42,510 bases of DNA from Terriglobales bacterium. Its GTDB lineage: Bacteria; Acidobacteriota; Terriglobia; Bryobacterales; Bryobacteraceae. The first letter of the stretch is position 1, and each line of letters opens with the position of its first letter. The position numbers and the translations under genes are program-made. The notes beneath the pieces are model-generated. The model was not told the origin of the DNA and searched no databases. It saw nothing but the letters and a program-made list of their open reading frames with translations. Positions 8,611 to 16,951 of this stretch are shown here, piece after piece. The DNA lies in contig JAJFUV010000319.1 in assembly GCA_021372245.1 (NCBI GenBank), positions 1 through 42,510 of the forward strand, written 5' to 3'.

Positions 8611-9087
8611 ATGAAAAAGCTCAGTTCGATTCTCGGCCACTCCGGCGCCATCGTGGCACTCGTTGTCGCAGTGCTCGGACCGTTCCTCCTGTTCGGCTGG
8701 TTCCAGAACGGCATCGGCGCCATGGGCCTGAAGATTCATCCCTCTTACTCCGGGGGCGCCGTCTCCCGCGTGGTCGAGCGGCCGGGCTACCGGATCCTCG
8801 TGCACGAGCGCGCGGGCAGAACCACGCCCTGGCAGCGTGTCGGCGCCTTCGTGCAGGCCGATTGGGTCCCTGTTTCGGCTCTGCCGGCTTCCGTTTCGGA
8901 CGATGTGGACGTGGACGGGGATGGCAAGCCGGATTTCCGCGTGGCCTTCAAGCCGGCTGAGTTGACCGTCGACGCGGCAGCGCTGAGCCCTCGTTATCGC
9001 TCGCTGCGCAGCGGCGGAATCACGTCCTTCTCTGCGTTGATCGCCCGCGTCAACGGCAGCATCGTCGTGCGGATTCCGGTCGAATGA
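8611..9087 (+). CDS. Small membrane-anchored protein of the redox module, function unknown
   Basis: 158 residues from ATG 8611, which has AGAGGAGA about 9 bases upstream; the spacer from the polyferredoxin stop is only 13 bases, so it belongs to the same operon. A single N-terminal hydrophobic segment (residues 8-30) would anchor it with the rest outside the cytoplasm. The body contains 'KIHPSYSGGAVSRVV' and an acidic 'DVDVDGDGKPDF' motif resembling EF-hand-like or FG-GAP calcium loops. There is no cysteine or CxxCH, so it carries no obvious redox centre. I do not recognise a named family. Context suggests an accessory subunit or the extracytoplasmic partner of the polyferredoxin. Confidence 0.75.
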   Translation: MKKLSSILGHSGAIVALVVAVLGPFLLFGWFQNGIGAMGLKIHPSYSGGAVSRVVERPGYRILVHERAGRTTPWQRVGAFVQADWVPVSALPASVSDDVDVDGDGKPDFRVAFKPAELTVDAAALSPRYRSLRSGGITSFSALIARVNGSIVVRIPVE

Positions 9088-9090
9088 TGC

Positions 9091-10148
9091 CTAGATCCCC
9101 TTCCGCGGGCCGGAGGTTTTCTTTACGGTGGCCTCAAGCTTCAGACCGCCGGGAGCCGGCAGGGTCTTCACGCCTCGACCGTCCGCACTAACACGAAGCC
9201 GCATCCCGTAAAGCGCCATCGTGCGCGCATCTGCGGGCTTGTGGCCGCCTGTACCCTGGAACACCACGTAGACCGAGCCGTCGGGAAGTTCGGTACCGCT
9301 GGAATAGCCGTACACCGAGGCGTCTACGGGGAACCCGAAGTCGGGGCCGCCGGCCGTCCAACTGTGGCCGCCATCCTTACTCACGATGGCGCGCAAGCCG
9401 TGGCGAGCTTTGTGATACGAACCGTGCAGACAAAGAAGAGTGCCGTTGCGGAGCGTCATCAGCCATGGCGCAAACATGCGCACAGGCATGTCGACGGGGT
9501 TGGTCCAGGTGTGGCCGCCGTCCTTCGACCAACTGATCGCACCCTCAGGCCGTGTGATCACGACCAGAGTGCCGTCGAGCAGGCGCGCCAAATCGGGCTC
9601 ATCGAGAGAGTGTGTTGTGTGTAGCGTGGCCAGGTGTTGCCGGGAAGCGGCGCGATTGTGCGATGAGAAAATGACTGCCGATATGCACGGATCGTTCTCT
9701 TTCTCGTTGCCATAGGCGGCCAGAAGTAGCGAGCCGTCCGGCATGGCCAGCGGAGCGGTGTTGATAGCGAGAGAGTGAAAAGGAGCCTGGATGTATCGGG
9801 GAGTCTGTTCCCAGGTCTTGCCGTCGTCGAAAGAGCGAATGACGGCTACGGCTTCAGGTGAAGAAAGCCGCCACCAGGGTGCCGTCGGGCAGTGAGGTAA
9901 TCATGGGGGAGCGGTCGTCTCACTCTGTCTTAATTATGGTGGCGGGAATCGCTCCAGTTCTTGCCGCCGCCGTCCGAACGCATGATCTCGGTGCGCCCGC
10001 CGCGGGTAGCATCCAGAATAGGCATGCAATACTTCCTGGTCCACAGCGTCAGGTGTTCGGGCTTGATTCCAGGTAGAGGTGTAGGCGGGGAAGCGTGCCA
10101 GTAGCCCGAAGAAAACGCCATCAGCAGGGCCCAGGTGCGCGTACGCAC
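9091..10148 (-). pseudogene. Sialidase (BNR/Asp-box) pseudogene with multiple frameshifts
   Basis: The last 217 codons (9744-9091) are open and contain two Asp-boxes (both SKDGGHTW). The same frame reads upstream with further sialidase-like sequence (SFDDGKTWE, 'SLAINTAPLAMPDG') to about 9860, where it breaks. A second frame then carries 'MITSLPDGTLVAAFF' (about 9903-9858), preceded by a stop, and a third frame carries 'GGRTEIMRSDGGGKNWS' (9960-10010). Four Asp-boxes in order across three frames show one ancestral gene, a secreted exo-alpha-sialidase-like beta-propeller, broken by at least two indels. Assembly or read errors are the alternative. It ends 3 bases from the end of the convergent plus-strand gene at 9087. 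Confidence 0.75.
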
Positions 10149-10371
10149 AACCTAGGTCCAGTCTACAAGGCCTAAGTAGCCGGGGTACGATTTGGGTTGT
10201 TTGTACACCAAGCCCACGAGCATGCGGCGGTTCTGCTGACCCGCCAGCGACTCGTTTTGCGGTACGGGCATGATGGTCTGGGCACCGCTCTGCGAAAGGC
10301 CGGAGGATCTGCGATCGTCACGTTACCGGCGCGTCCTCCCGTTGCGGCACGTAAGCCGCTATAGTGTACCC
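10149..10371. other. Degenerate intergenic stretch upstream of the GH29-like gene
   Basis: No convincing complete gene. The minus strand holds a 39-codon open frame (ATG at 10271, TAG at 10154-10152) starting MPVPQNESLAGQQ. It could be the remains of the 5' part of the broken sialidase gene or of another lost gene. The right end carries the putative -10 box of the plus-strand GH29-like gene. Confidence 0.4.
10360..10365 (+). promoter_or_regulatory. Putative -10 box next to ATG
   Basis: TATAGT lies 6 bases before ATG 10372, so a normal +7 start of transcription would fall on or beside the start codon. No Shine-Dalgarno sequence is present and no good -35 box is seen at 16-18 bases. Confidence 0.35.
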
Positions 10372-11370
10372 ATGATGACGCGACGCACTGCCATCGCCGC
10401 ACTTGCCGGTTGCCCGCTCGTGGCTGGTAGCGTCAGCCCTCGACGCATCGAGCAGTTCAAGAAACTGCGCTTCGGAATGTTCGTCTGCTGGAGCTTCAGC
10501 ACCTTCTCCGAAAAAGAATGGACCCCCGGCATTGCCAGCGTGGATTACTTCAAGCCCACCGGCTTCGACCCGGATCAATGGGTAAGCACCGCCAAACGCG
10601 CCGGCATGAGCTACATCCTGATGCTCGCCAAGCACCACGACGGCTTCTGCCTCTGGGACACCAGGACCACCGGCCGCAAGGTGACCCGCTCGCCGCTCGG
10701 AGCAGACGTCGTGGCGGGCGTCCTCAAGAGTTGCCGGAAACACGGCATCAAACTGGCGCTGTACTTCAGTGAGGGCGATTGGACCTGGCCCGGCGCGGTA
10801 GACGGCAAAAGCGGCCAGGGCGGTTCGAATCCGGCTCAGAAGAAGGTGCAGTTGAAGGAGTTGCTCACCGGCTACGGTCCCATCGAATTCATCTGGTTCG
10901 ACCACGCCGTGGGCGACGGTGGCTTGAGCCATGCCGAAACCACAGCATTTGTGAAAGGTCTGCAGCCGGACTGCCTGGTGGGCTACAACCACGGCGAGGC
11001 GAGTGGCGATCTGCGATTGGGCGAGATGGGCCACGGCTCGGCGCTCGATGACCTCGCGGGGTCGGGCTACAACGCCAAGTACGCCAAGGGTTACTCTGGC
11101 TATGTCGCCGCCGAATTCACCTATCCGATTCTCGGCGGCAACCGGCGCGGCACGCCGCAGTTCAGCCGCTGGTTCTACACACGGCCCGAGTGGAATGAAA
11201 CGGTCACGCCGGCCGAAGATATTTATCGCGATTACCTGGGCGCCGTCCACCATGGCAACATCTTCTCGCTCGATGTAGCGCCGACCAGGGCGGGCAAGCT
11301 ACGTGAGATAGACGTGCGGACGCTCGAAAAAGTGGGGCGCTACGTGCGAGGACAAATCAGACTACCCTAA
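10372..11370 (+). CDS. Exported GH29-like (alpha-L-fucosidase family) glycoside hydrolase
   Basis: 332 residues from ATG 10372 (10375 is also possible). The leader reads MTRRTAIAALAG, an RR-type (Tat-like) signal. The body matches the catalytic barrel of GH29: 'RFGMFVCWSFST' near 33-44, 'KHHDGFCLWDT' at 87-97 (the family hallmark), 'YFSEGDW' near 131 and the presumed nucleophile Asp177 in 'FIWFDHAVGDGG', where GH29 enzymes usually have WFDG or WYDG. A C-terminal beta-sandwich is missing, so it is shorter than classical fucosidases. It probably removes a terminal sugar from polysaccharide or glycan in the periplasm; fucose specificity is not proven. The next gene starts 2 bases after its stop. 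Confidence 0.8.
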   Translation: MMTRRTAIAALAGCPLVAGSVSPRRIEQFKKLRFGMFVCWSFSTFSEKEWTPGIASVDYFKPTGFDPDQWVSTAKRAGMSYILMLAKHHDGFCLWDTRTTGRKVTRSPLGADVVAGVLKSCRKHGIKLALYFSEGDWTWPGAVDGKSGQGGSNPAQKKVQLKELLTGYGPIEFIWFDHAVGDGGLSHAETTAFVKGLQPDCLVGYNHGEASGDLRLGEMGHGSALDDLAGSGYNAKYAKGYSGYVAAEFTYPILGGNRRGTPQFSRWFYTRPEWNETVTPAEDIYRDYLGAVHHGNIFSLDVAPTRAGKLREIDVRTLEKVGRYVRGQIRLP

Positions 11371-11372
11371 CC

Positions 11373-13142
11373 ATGGAACGCAGAACATTTCTGACCACCC
11401 TGGCCGGCGCGCCGCTGGCCGCCGCACCGCAACCCGTGCGAGCCTCGCTGGTTCGCTGGACGCGCGACGAAGCCACCAGACTCTACACGCAGGCGCATTG
11501 CGGCGGGACGCCGCTCGTCTATCGGGGCGGATGGGGCCTGCTCACCGCGCGCGTGAAGCCCGAAGGCGCTTGCCAGGTGTCGCTCGCGCACCGGCTGCTC
11601 CGGAGCGGCCGGGGCGGGGAAGACATTCTCGAAGCCGAACTGACTATCCGCAACACAAGCAGCGAGCAGCGCACGCTGGAGGTCAGCTTCGCCACCTCCG
11701 CGCATCCCACGGAGGCTTATGGCCGCGAACGCGCGCACCTGCCGTTCACCGCCGGCGCGCATGCGGTGCTGCGCTGCCTGGGCAAGATCGAGACGCTCGA
11801 TTGCGACCGCCACATCGGTCGCCCCGGCGAAAATGCCGCGGAGTTCTCCGCCGACTACCTCGAACCGTTCTCTAGCGAACCGGCCGTGACGGACGTGCGC
11901 CGCATGCTGCTCATTCCGCTGGCTGATATCTATCACCCGGAGATCCCGTGGCGCATCGCGCTGTTCGCGTCACCCTTGCGTGCGTGGTGCGTGGCCGCCA
12001 CCAGCCAGCCGCGCGGCGAAGGCGGCTGGAAATTCACCACAAAGATCGTGGTCCCTCCGGGCGGGGAAGTGCGCGAAAAGTGCTACCTGTTCGTCCACGA
12101 GGGCGATGCGCCCATCGCTTGGCGCGCTTTCCACGAGTTCGCTTTCCCGGATCGAGAGCCGCGCCCCGGCTGGCTCCAGAACGCCCACGTACACTACTAC
12201 GATTTCCTTGGGCCCGGCGACGACGGCCGGCGCGGCGCGGGCTACGACCTGGATGCCGCCCATTTTCGGGAATTCCACGTCGCCATGGCCACGCAGCACG
12301 GCTATTATCCGGTGCTGGGCGATTATTTGAAACCCGGCCGCGACCGCTGGATGGCCATGGCCAGTGACCTGCACGGCGCCTGCGAAATGTCGGTCGAGAA
12401 TATGCGCGCGCGGGTGAAGGCGACACGCGCCTCCGGTACCAAAGCCGCTATCTACTTGCACACCGCTGGGTTCGATTCGGCATCTCCATACGCGGCCGCG
12501 CTTCGGGATTCGCAGCTCACTTACGCGGACGGCAAAACGTATCCTTACGCATGGCAAGGTCCGGAGACGGTGGGCGAGCTATGGCACATGTCCATCGCTT
12601 CCCAACCCTGGCGTAAGCACCTGCTCGATCAGGCGCGCAACGTGATGGAACTGATCGGCCCCGATGCCATCGTGCTCGACGAAACCTTCGGCGGGCTGGG
12701 CTACGATTTCCACCGCGATCGCCGGGGCCCGTTATCGCCGCACATGATCGGATTTCTGCGCGATCTGCGAGCGCTGGTTCGTTCTTACGGAAAAGACAAG
12801 GCCTTGCTCACCAGCGATTGCGCGCTCGCGAGCTTCGCGATGTGGGCCGATGGAGAGGGCGGCGACCACGCCTACGGCTCCCTGCTTGGCAACGAGCTTT
12901 ATCGCAAACCGCCGGTGCGCTACATGGCCGCGTTGGGCGCGCGGCGCTGGCTCCCGTGCGCCTGGCAGTTCACGCAATTCTGGAAGTACCAGATGGATTT
13001 GGCGCACAAGACCGGCGCCGGCGTGGGCGTCTCAAACGGTTGGATCGAATACACCGGACTGCACCGGCTGCACCCGAAAGTGCGGGCCCGATTGATTGCT
13101 GACATTGAAACATTGGCCGGGTGCCGCGGAGCGGTCTCTTGA
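11373..13142 (+). CDS. Exported glycosidase-like protein of unrecognised family
   Basis: 589 residues. The leader MERRTFLTTLAGAPLAAA is an RR-type (Tat-like) signal. Residues about 25-260 look like an all-beta domain with a long series of short strands. From about 270 the sequence changes to barrel-like alternation: 'VHYYDFLGP', 'ATQHGYYPVLGDYLKPG', 'GTKAAIYLHTAGFD', and 'AIVLDETFGGLGYDFH' with Asp436-Glu437 at a predicted strand end, then 'KALLTSDCALASFAMWADG'. This two-domain plan resembles GH-D/GH36-like or related uncharacterised hydrolases, but I cannot assign a family. It lies 2 bases after the GH29-like gene, so the pair probably degrade one substrate. It ends just before the HU promoter. 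Confidence 0.7.
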   Translation: MERRTFLTTLAGAPLAAAPQPVRASLVRWTRDEATRLYTQAHCGGTPLVYRGGWGLLTARVKPEGACQVSLAHRLLRSGRGGEDILEAELTIRNTSSEQRTLEVSFATSAHPTEAYGRERAHLPFTAGAHAVLRCLGKIETLDCDRHIGRPGENAAEFSADYLEPFSSEPAVTDVRRMLLIPLADIYHPEIPWRIALFASPLRAWCVAATSQPRGEGGWKFTTKIVVPPGGEVREKCYLFVHEGDAPIAWRAFHEFAFPDREPRPGWLQNAHVHYYDFLGPGDDGRRGAGYDLDAAHFREFHVAMATQHGYYPVLGDYLKPGRDRWMAMASDLHGACEMSVENMRARVKATRASGTKAAIYLHTAGFDSASPYAAALRDSQLTYADGKTYPYAWQGPETVGELWHMSIASQPWRKHLLDQARNVMELIGPDAIVLDETFGGLGYDFHRDRRGPLSPHMIGFLRDLRALVRSYGKDKALLTSDCALASFAMWADGEGGDHAYGSLLGNELYRKPPVRYMAALGARRWLPCAWQFTQFWKYQMDLAHKTGAGVGVSNGWIEYTGLHRLHPKVRARLIADIETLAGCRGAVS

Positions 13143-13151
13143 AAGGGTGTC

Positions 13152-13181
13152 TTGACAAGGACGTAACCCTTTCCCTATCAT
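13152..13181 (+). promoter_or_regulatory. Strong sigma-70 promoter for the HU/IHF gene
   Basis: A perfect TTGACA (13152-13157), an 18-base spacer and TATCAT (13176-13181). Transcription would start near 13188, about 75 bases ahead of the TTG start codon. This is the clearest promoter in the window and fits a highly expressed nucleoid protein. Confidence 0.75.
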
Positions 13182-13261
13182 GTAGTTTGCCGTTTTCGAG
13201 GGGCCTGCTTCGCGCAGGCGTTGACTCATGGTCCCATGGGACTCGAAGCGAGGAGGATGCC

Positions 13262-13531
13262 TTGATCAAGCTCGATATCATCAACGAAGTTGTCAACCGG
13301 ACCGGAATCACCAAAACCAAGGCCGAGATGGCCGTCGAAACGGTGTTCGAGAGTATGAAGCGCGCACTCAGCCAAGGTGAGCGGATCGAGTTGCGGGGCT
13401 TCGGCATCTTCAACGTGAGGCCGCGCAAGACGGGCATTGGGCGCAATCCGCGCACGGGCGCCGAAGTCGCCATCCCGCCGGGAAAGGCCGTGCGCTTCAA
13501 GCCTGGTAAAGAACTGCAGACGTTGCAGTAA
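13262..13531 (+). CDS. HU/IHF family DNA-binding protein
   Basis: 89 residues from a TTG codon at 13262, chosen because AGGAGG (13251-13256) lies 5 bases upstream and because it gives the standard length with the usual 'MIKLDIINEVV' start. An ATG at 13257 would read only two codons. The dimerisation helices lead into 'RIELRGFGIFNVRPRKTGIGRNPRTG', here split by the DNA-binding arm with its GRNPRTG tip, and 'PPGKAVRFKPGKEL' at the end. It bends and compacts DNA as a dimer. The form with 'IELRGFGIF' is closer to IHF subunits than to HU, but both groups overlap. The M50 protease follows 8 bases downstream. Confidence 0.93.
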   Translation: MIKLDIINEVVNRTGITKTKAEMAVETVFESMKRALSQGERIELRGFGIFNVRPRKTGIGRNPRTGAEVAIPPGKAVRFKPGKELQTLQ

Positions 13532-13539
13532 CGCGATTT

Positions 13540-14514
13540 GTGACAGGCCAGGGTATTCCTTCGGCTTTGGATACCTCATCGGGAGAAACGGGTTTCTCCG
13601 CCCCCTTGGGCGCGGAGTTTGTGGCGCGTTCTCACCCCCGCATCTGGCTGCATGTCTTGTTGTTGGTCCTCACTTTCCTGACCACCACCGGCGTGGGCGC
13701 GCGCATGGCGCACAACTTCGCTGCTAATCGTCCGCCATTCACCGAGCCAGACCTGCTGGGCTTCGCGCAACTGTGGATGCAACCGGGAGATCTTGCCGCG
13801 GGGCTGCCGTTCTCCATTACTCTTCTGCTGATTCTGCTCGCGCACGAATTCGGCCACTACTTCGCCTGCACGTACTATGGCGTGGACGCCAGCCTTCCTT
13901 ATTTCGTACCTTCGCCGACGGTGATCGGCACGTTCGGCGCATTCATACGCGTGCGCACACCCATCTATTCGCGCCGCGCCTTGTTTGATGTGGGAGTGGC
14001 TGGCCCGATTGCCGGCTTCGTCGTGCTGCTGCCGGTCTTGTTTATCGGTATGCTGATGTCCAAGGTTGTGCCGGGCATCGGGAGAGTGGGCGACATCGTG
14101 TTCGGCGTTCCGGCGATCCAGCGTTTGTTCGAAATGATCATGTTCCCCGGCGTCCCGCATCAGGACATCTACCTGCACCCGATGGCGCGCGCGGCCTGGG
14201 TCGGCATTTTCGCCACGGCGCTGAACTTGCTCCCCATAGGCCAGCTCGACGGCGGACACATCCTTTACTCGCTCACGGGGCGATACCACCGTTTGCTGTC
14301 GCGCATCTTCGTGGTGGCGCTGGTTCCGATGGGCATCTTCTACTGGCCGTGGCTTGTTTGGGCGGCCCTCCTGCTGTTTTTCGGCATGCGCCACCCGGTC
14401 ATCTATGACGATTCGCAGCTCGGCAGTACGCGCAAGGTGCTGGCGTGGGTCGCGTTGGCGTTGTTCATGCTGTGTTTCATGCTGGCGCCGCTGGAGACCA
14501 ACGGCGTAAGCTAG
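13540..14514 (+). CDS. Site-2 protease family membrane metalloprotease (M50)
   Basis: 324 residues with six or more hydrophobic segments. The zinc site is HEFGH with the first His at residue 102, and the third ligand comes from 'NLLPIGQLDGGH' near 235-246. 'GAFIRVRTPI' and 'VGVAGPIAGF' between them are typical of the soluble-loop type of bacterial M50 proteins without PDZ domains. It cuts within the membrane; the substrate is unknown. The frame starts with GTG 13540, 8 bases after the HU gene, and has no clear ribosome site; a later GTG at 13621 has GGAG but very short spacing. The gene probably shares the HU transcript. Confidence 0.85.
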   Translation: MTGQGIPSALDTSSGETGFSAPLGAEFVARSHPRIWLHVLLLVLTFLTTTGVGARMAHNFAANRPPFTEPDLLGFAQLWMQPGDLAAGLPFSITLLLILLAHEFGHYFACTYYGVDASLPYFVPSPTVIGTFGAFIRVRTPIYSRRALFDVGVAGPIAGFVVLLPVLFIGMLMSKVVPGIGRVGDIVFGVPAIQRLFEMIMFPGVPHQDIYLHPMARAAWVGIFATALNLLPIGQLDGGHILYSLTGRYHRLLSRIFVVALVPMGIFYWPWLVWAALLLFFGMRHPVIYDDSQLGSTRKVLAWVALALFMLCFMLAPLETNGVS

Positions 14515-14524
14515 GTCCCGGGAC

Positions 14525-15262
14525 ATGAAAATCTCCGCCACGCTCATCACCTTCAACGAGGAACGCAACATCGCGCGAGCCATCGAAAGCTTGCGTTGTT
14601 GCGACGAGGTGATCGTGATAGACGGCGGCTCAACGGACCGCACCGTGGAACTGGCGTCGAACCTCGGTGCGCGGGTGGTCGAGAACGTTTGGAAGGGCTA
14701 CGCCGACCAGAAAAACTATGCCGCCGAGAAGGCTTCGAACGATTGGATCCTTTCGCTGGACGCGGACGAGGCGCTGAGCGAGGCGCTCGAAGCCGAGATT
14801 TGGCGCTTCAAGAAAAGCCAGCCGGACTGCGACGGTTACACGGTGCCCCGGATGGCGCAGTATTTGGGCCGCTGGATTCTGCACTCCGGCTGGTATCCAG
14901 ACCGCAAGATTCGCCTGTACGACCGCCGCAAAGCGCGTTGGGTCGGCAAGTACGTGCACGAAAGCGTCCAGGTGGATGGGCGCGTCGGCGAATTGCAGTC
15001 GAATCTGCTGCACTTCACATGCAGCTCGCTTTCCGAGCACATGAAGACGATGGAGCGCTATACAACCCTGGCGGCAGAAGAGATCGTGAGCGAAGGCCGG
15101 AAGATCGGCTACCGCCATCTGCTGCTGGATCCTCCCTGGACTTTCTTCCGGACTTACATTCCGCAGGGTGGTTTCCTCGACGGCTTCGAAGGGCTGGCTA
15201 TCGCTTACATGGCGGCTTTCTACAATTTCCTGAAGTACGCCAAAGCCAGGAACATGAGCTGA
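14525..15262 (+). CDS. Glycosyltransferase family 2 (WaaE/KdtX-like)
   Basis: 245 residues. A GT-A fold is shown by 'SATLITFNEERNI' at 4-16, 'VIDGGSTDRT' at 31-40 and the metal-binding DAD (Asp79-Ala-Asp81) in 'ILSLDADEAL'. A 'GYADQKNYA' element between them and 'HESVQVDG' near 150 are shared with the LPS core glucosyltransferases WaaE/KdtX. It likely adds a hexose from a UDP-sugar during surface polysaccharide or lipid A-core assembly, at the cytoplasmic face. The C-terminal part (225-240) is amphipathic. It starts 10 bases after the M50 gene and precedes the GT4 gene by one base. Confidence 0.9.
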   Translation: MKISATLITFNEERNIARAIESLRCCDEVIVIDGGSTDRTVELASNLGARVVENVWKGYADQKNYAAEKASNDWILSLDADEALSEALEAEIWRFKKSQPDCDGYTVPRMAQYLGRWILHSGWYPDRKIRLYDRRKARWVGKYVHESVQVDGRVGELQSNLLHFTCSSLSEHMKTMERYTTLAAEEIVSEGRKIGYRHLLLDPPWTFFRTYIPQGGFLDGFEGLAIAYMAAFYNFLKYAKARNMS

Positions 15263-15263
15263 G

Positions 15264-16160
15264 ATGCACGTCCTGCACCTCGATTCGGGCCGCCAGATGC
15301 GCGGCGGGCAGTACCAAGTGCTCGCACTCCTTGAAGGACTGCGGGCCGCCGGGCACGAGTCCGTTCTGCTGGCGCGCGATGACGCCCCGCTCGCCGCGCG
15401 CTCACGCGAGCGTGGCTTCGTGGTGGAGCCGCTCGGCTTCCGGCGCTTCGCCTCGCGTGTTCGCTGGACCGACGTAGTGCACGCACACGATGCGCATACG
15501 CATACGCTGGCCGTGCTGGCGGGTGCGCGTCCCCTGGTGGTGGCACGCCGCGTGGATTTTCCCGTGCGCGATTCGCTCGTGTCGCGATGGAAGTATGCGC
15601 ATGCTGATTTCTTCATCGCCGTGTCGCAGTGCGTGAATCGGACGCTTCTCGCCGCGGGCGTCGAACCATCGCGCATTGCGGTGGTATACGATGGCGTGGA
15701 ACCGCGTCCGGTGGAAGCCGCGGGCTCTCGCGTCGCATCGCTTTACAGCGACGATCCCGGCAAAGGCATGGCGCTGGTGCGGGCGGCGGCCGAACGTGCC
15801 CGCGTTGAGGTCCATTTCGCCCGCGACCTGGATTCCGCCCTCTCCGGTGCGCGTCTGTTCGTTTACATTACTTCGCGCGAAGGGCTCGGTTCGGCGGTGC
15901 TCGCGGCGATGGCGGCCGGAGTTCCCGTGGTGGCCAGCCGCGTGGGCGGGCTGCCGGAAATCGTCGTGGACAACGAGACCGGCCTGCTCACTGAAAACGA
16001 CCCGGATTCCATCGCGGGCGCCATGCGCCGTCTGCTTGATGATCCTGCGCTCGCTACTCGGCTTGCCGCCCGGGCGCGCGCGCGGGTTGAAAAGGAATTC
16101 ACGGTGGACCGGATGGTCTGTGATACACTGCGCGTGTACCAGCGCTTACTCGCATGCTAG
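15264..16160 (+). CDS. Glycosyltransferase family 4 with altered EX7E motif
   Basis: 298 residues, short for a GT-B enzyme (usually 350-400). The N-terminal domain begins 'VLHLDSGRQMRGGQ' with the glycine-rich donor-loop signature of GT4. The C-terminal nucleotide-sugar site reads 'SREGLGSAVLAAMAAG', then 'PVVASRVGGLPEIV' and 'ETGLL'. In the canonical EX7E motif the first Glu is present (Glu206) but the second position is Ala214. The region between the two domains (about 150-185) is also compressed. It may use an LPS or glycan acceptor together with the neighbouring GT2. It overlaps the prepilin peptidase gene by 7 bases. Confidence 0.87.
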   Translation: MHVLHLDSGRQMRGGQYQVLALLEGLRAAGHESVLLARDDAPLAARSRERGFVVEPLGFRRFASRVRWTDVVHAHDAHTHTLAVLAGARPLVVARRVDFPVRDSLVSRWKYAHADFFIAVSQCVNRTLLAAGVEPSRIAVVYDGVEPRPVEAAGSRVASLYSDDPGKGMALVRAAAERARVEVHFARDLDSALSGARLFVYITSREGLGSAVLAAMAAGVPVVASRVGGLPEIVVDNETGLLTENDPDSIAGAMRRLLDDPALATRLAARARARVEKEFTVDRMVCDTLRVYQRLLAC

Positions 16161-16951
16161 AAACCTTCCTCGCTTTCTTGTTCGGTCTGTTGATCGGCAG
16201 TTTCCTCAATGTCTGCATTTACCGGATGCCGGAGGATCTTTCTGTGGTCAGGCCGCGTTCGTTCTGCCCGGCGTGTAAACACACGATCCCCTGGTACGAC
16301 AACATCCCGCTGGTGAGTTACGCGCTCCTGCGCGCCAAGTGCCGCTGGTGCGGCGAGCGCATTTCGGCCCGGTACCCGATCGTCGAAGCGCTTACCGGCG
16401 CACTGTTCGCGTGGATCGTGTTCACGCGAGGAGTTACACCGCTGGCGGCAAAGGATTGCGTGTTCGCCGCGCTGATGGTGGGACTCATCTTTACCGATCT
16501 CGAACAGCGCATCCTTCCGGACGAACTCACGCTAGGCGGCGCACTGGCAGGCGTCCTCATCGCGGTGTGGGTGCCTCTGGATCGTGGCCTGATCTCGTTC
16601 CTGATGCCGTACAGTTGGAACCCGAGGGTAGTCTCCGTCGTGGAGTCGGCGGCGAGCGCCCTGCTGATCAGCCTCCTCATGTGGGGAATCGGGGTGGCCT
16701 ACCTGAAAGTGCGGAAGCGCGAAGGATTAGGCCTGGGCGACGTGAAGATGATCGCCACGGCCGGTGCGTTCCTGGGGCTGGAAGGTGCATTGCTCATGCT
16801 CATGATCGGGTCGCTCCTCGGCTCGGTGGTGGGGTATGCCTACATACGCATCGCGCACAAGAATTCGTCGACTTACGAATTGCCCTTCGGCAGCTTCCTC
16901 GGTGTGGCTGCCTTGGTGGTCTCACTCTTGAGGTTGGGTGCTGTCGCATGA
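16154..16951 (+). CDS. pilD: Prepilin peptidase (A24), PilD/GspO type
   Basis: 265 residues with about seven membrane segments. The N-terminal methylase-type region 'GLLIGSFLNVCIYRMP' is followed by the zinc-binding CxxC...CxxC (Cys38, 41, 63, 66). The two catalytic aspartates are Asp115 in 'FTDLEQRILPD' and Asp196 in the GLGD motif 'GLGLGDVKM'. The enzyme removes the leader of type IV pilin or type II secretion pseudopilins and N-methylates the new end. No pilin or pil assembly gene is nearby, so it is a stand-alone copy serving genes elsewhere. It overlaps the GT4 gene upstream by 7 bases and the sialidase gene downstream by 4 (ATGA). Confidence 0.95.
   Translation: MLETFLAFLFGLLIGSFLNVCIYRMPEDLSVVRPRSFCPACKHTIPWYDNIPLVSYALLRAKCRWCGERISARYPIVEALTGALFAWIVFTRGVTPLAAKDCVFAALMVGLIFTDLEQRILPDELTLGGALAGVLIAVWVPLDRGLISFLMPYSWNPRVVSVVESAASALLISLLMWGIGVAYLKVRKREGLGLGDVKMIATAGAFLGLEGALLMLMIGSLLGSVVGYAYIRIAHKNSSTYELPFGSFLGVAALVVSLLRLGAVA

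Noticed and set aside
13121..13261. Longer N terminus for the HU/IHF protein
   Set aside because: The extension would pass through the promoter and the Shine-Dalgarno of the TTG start; HU proteins do not have it.
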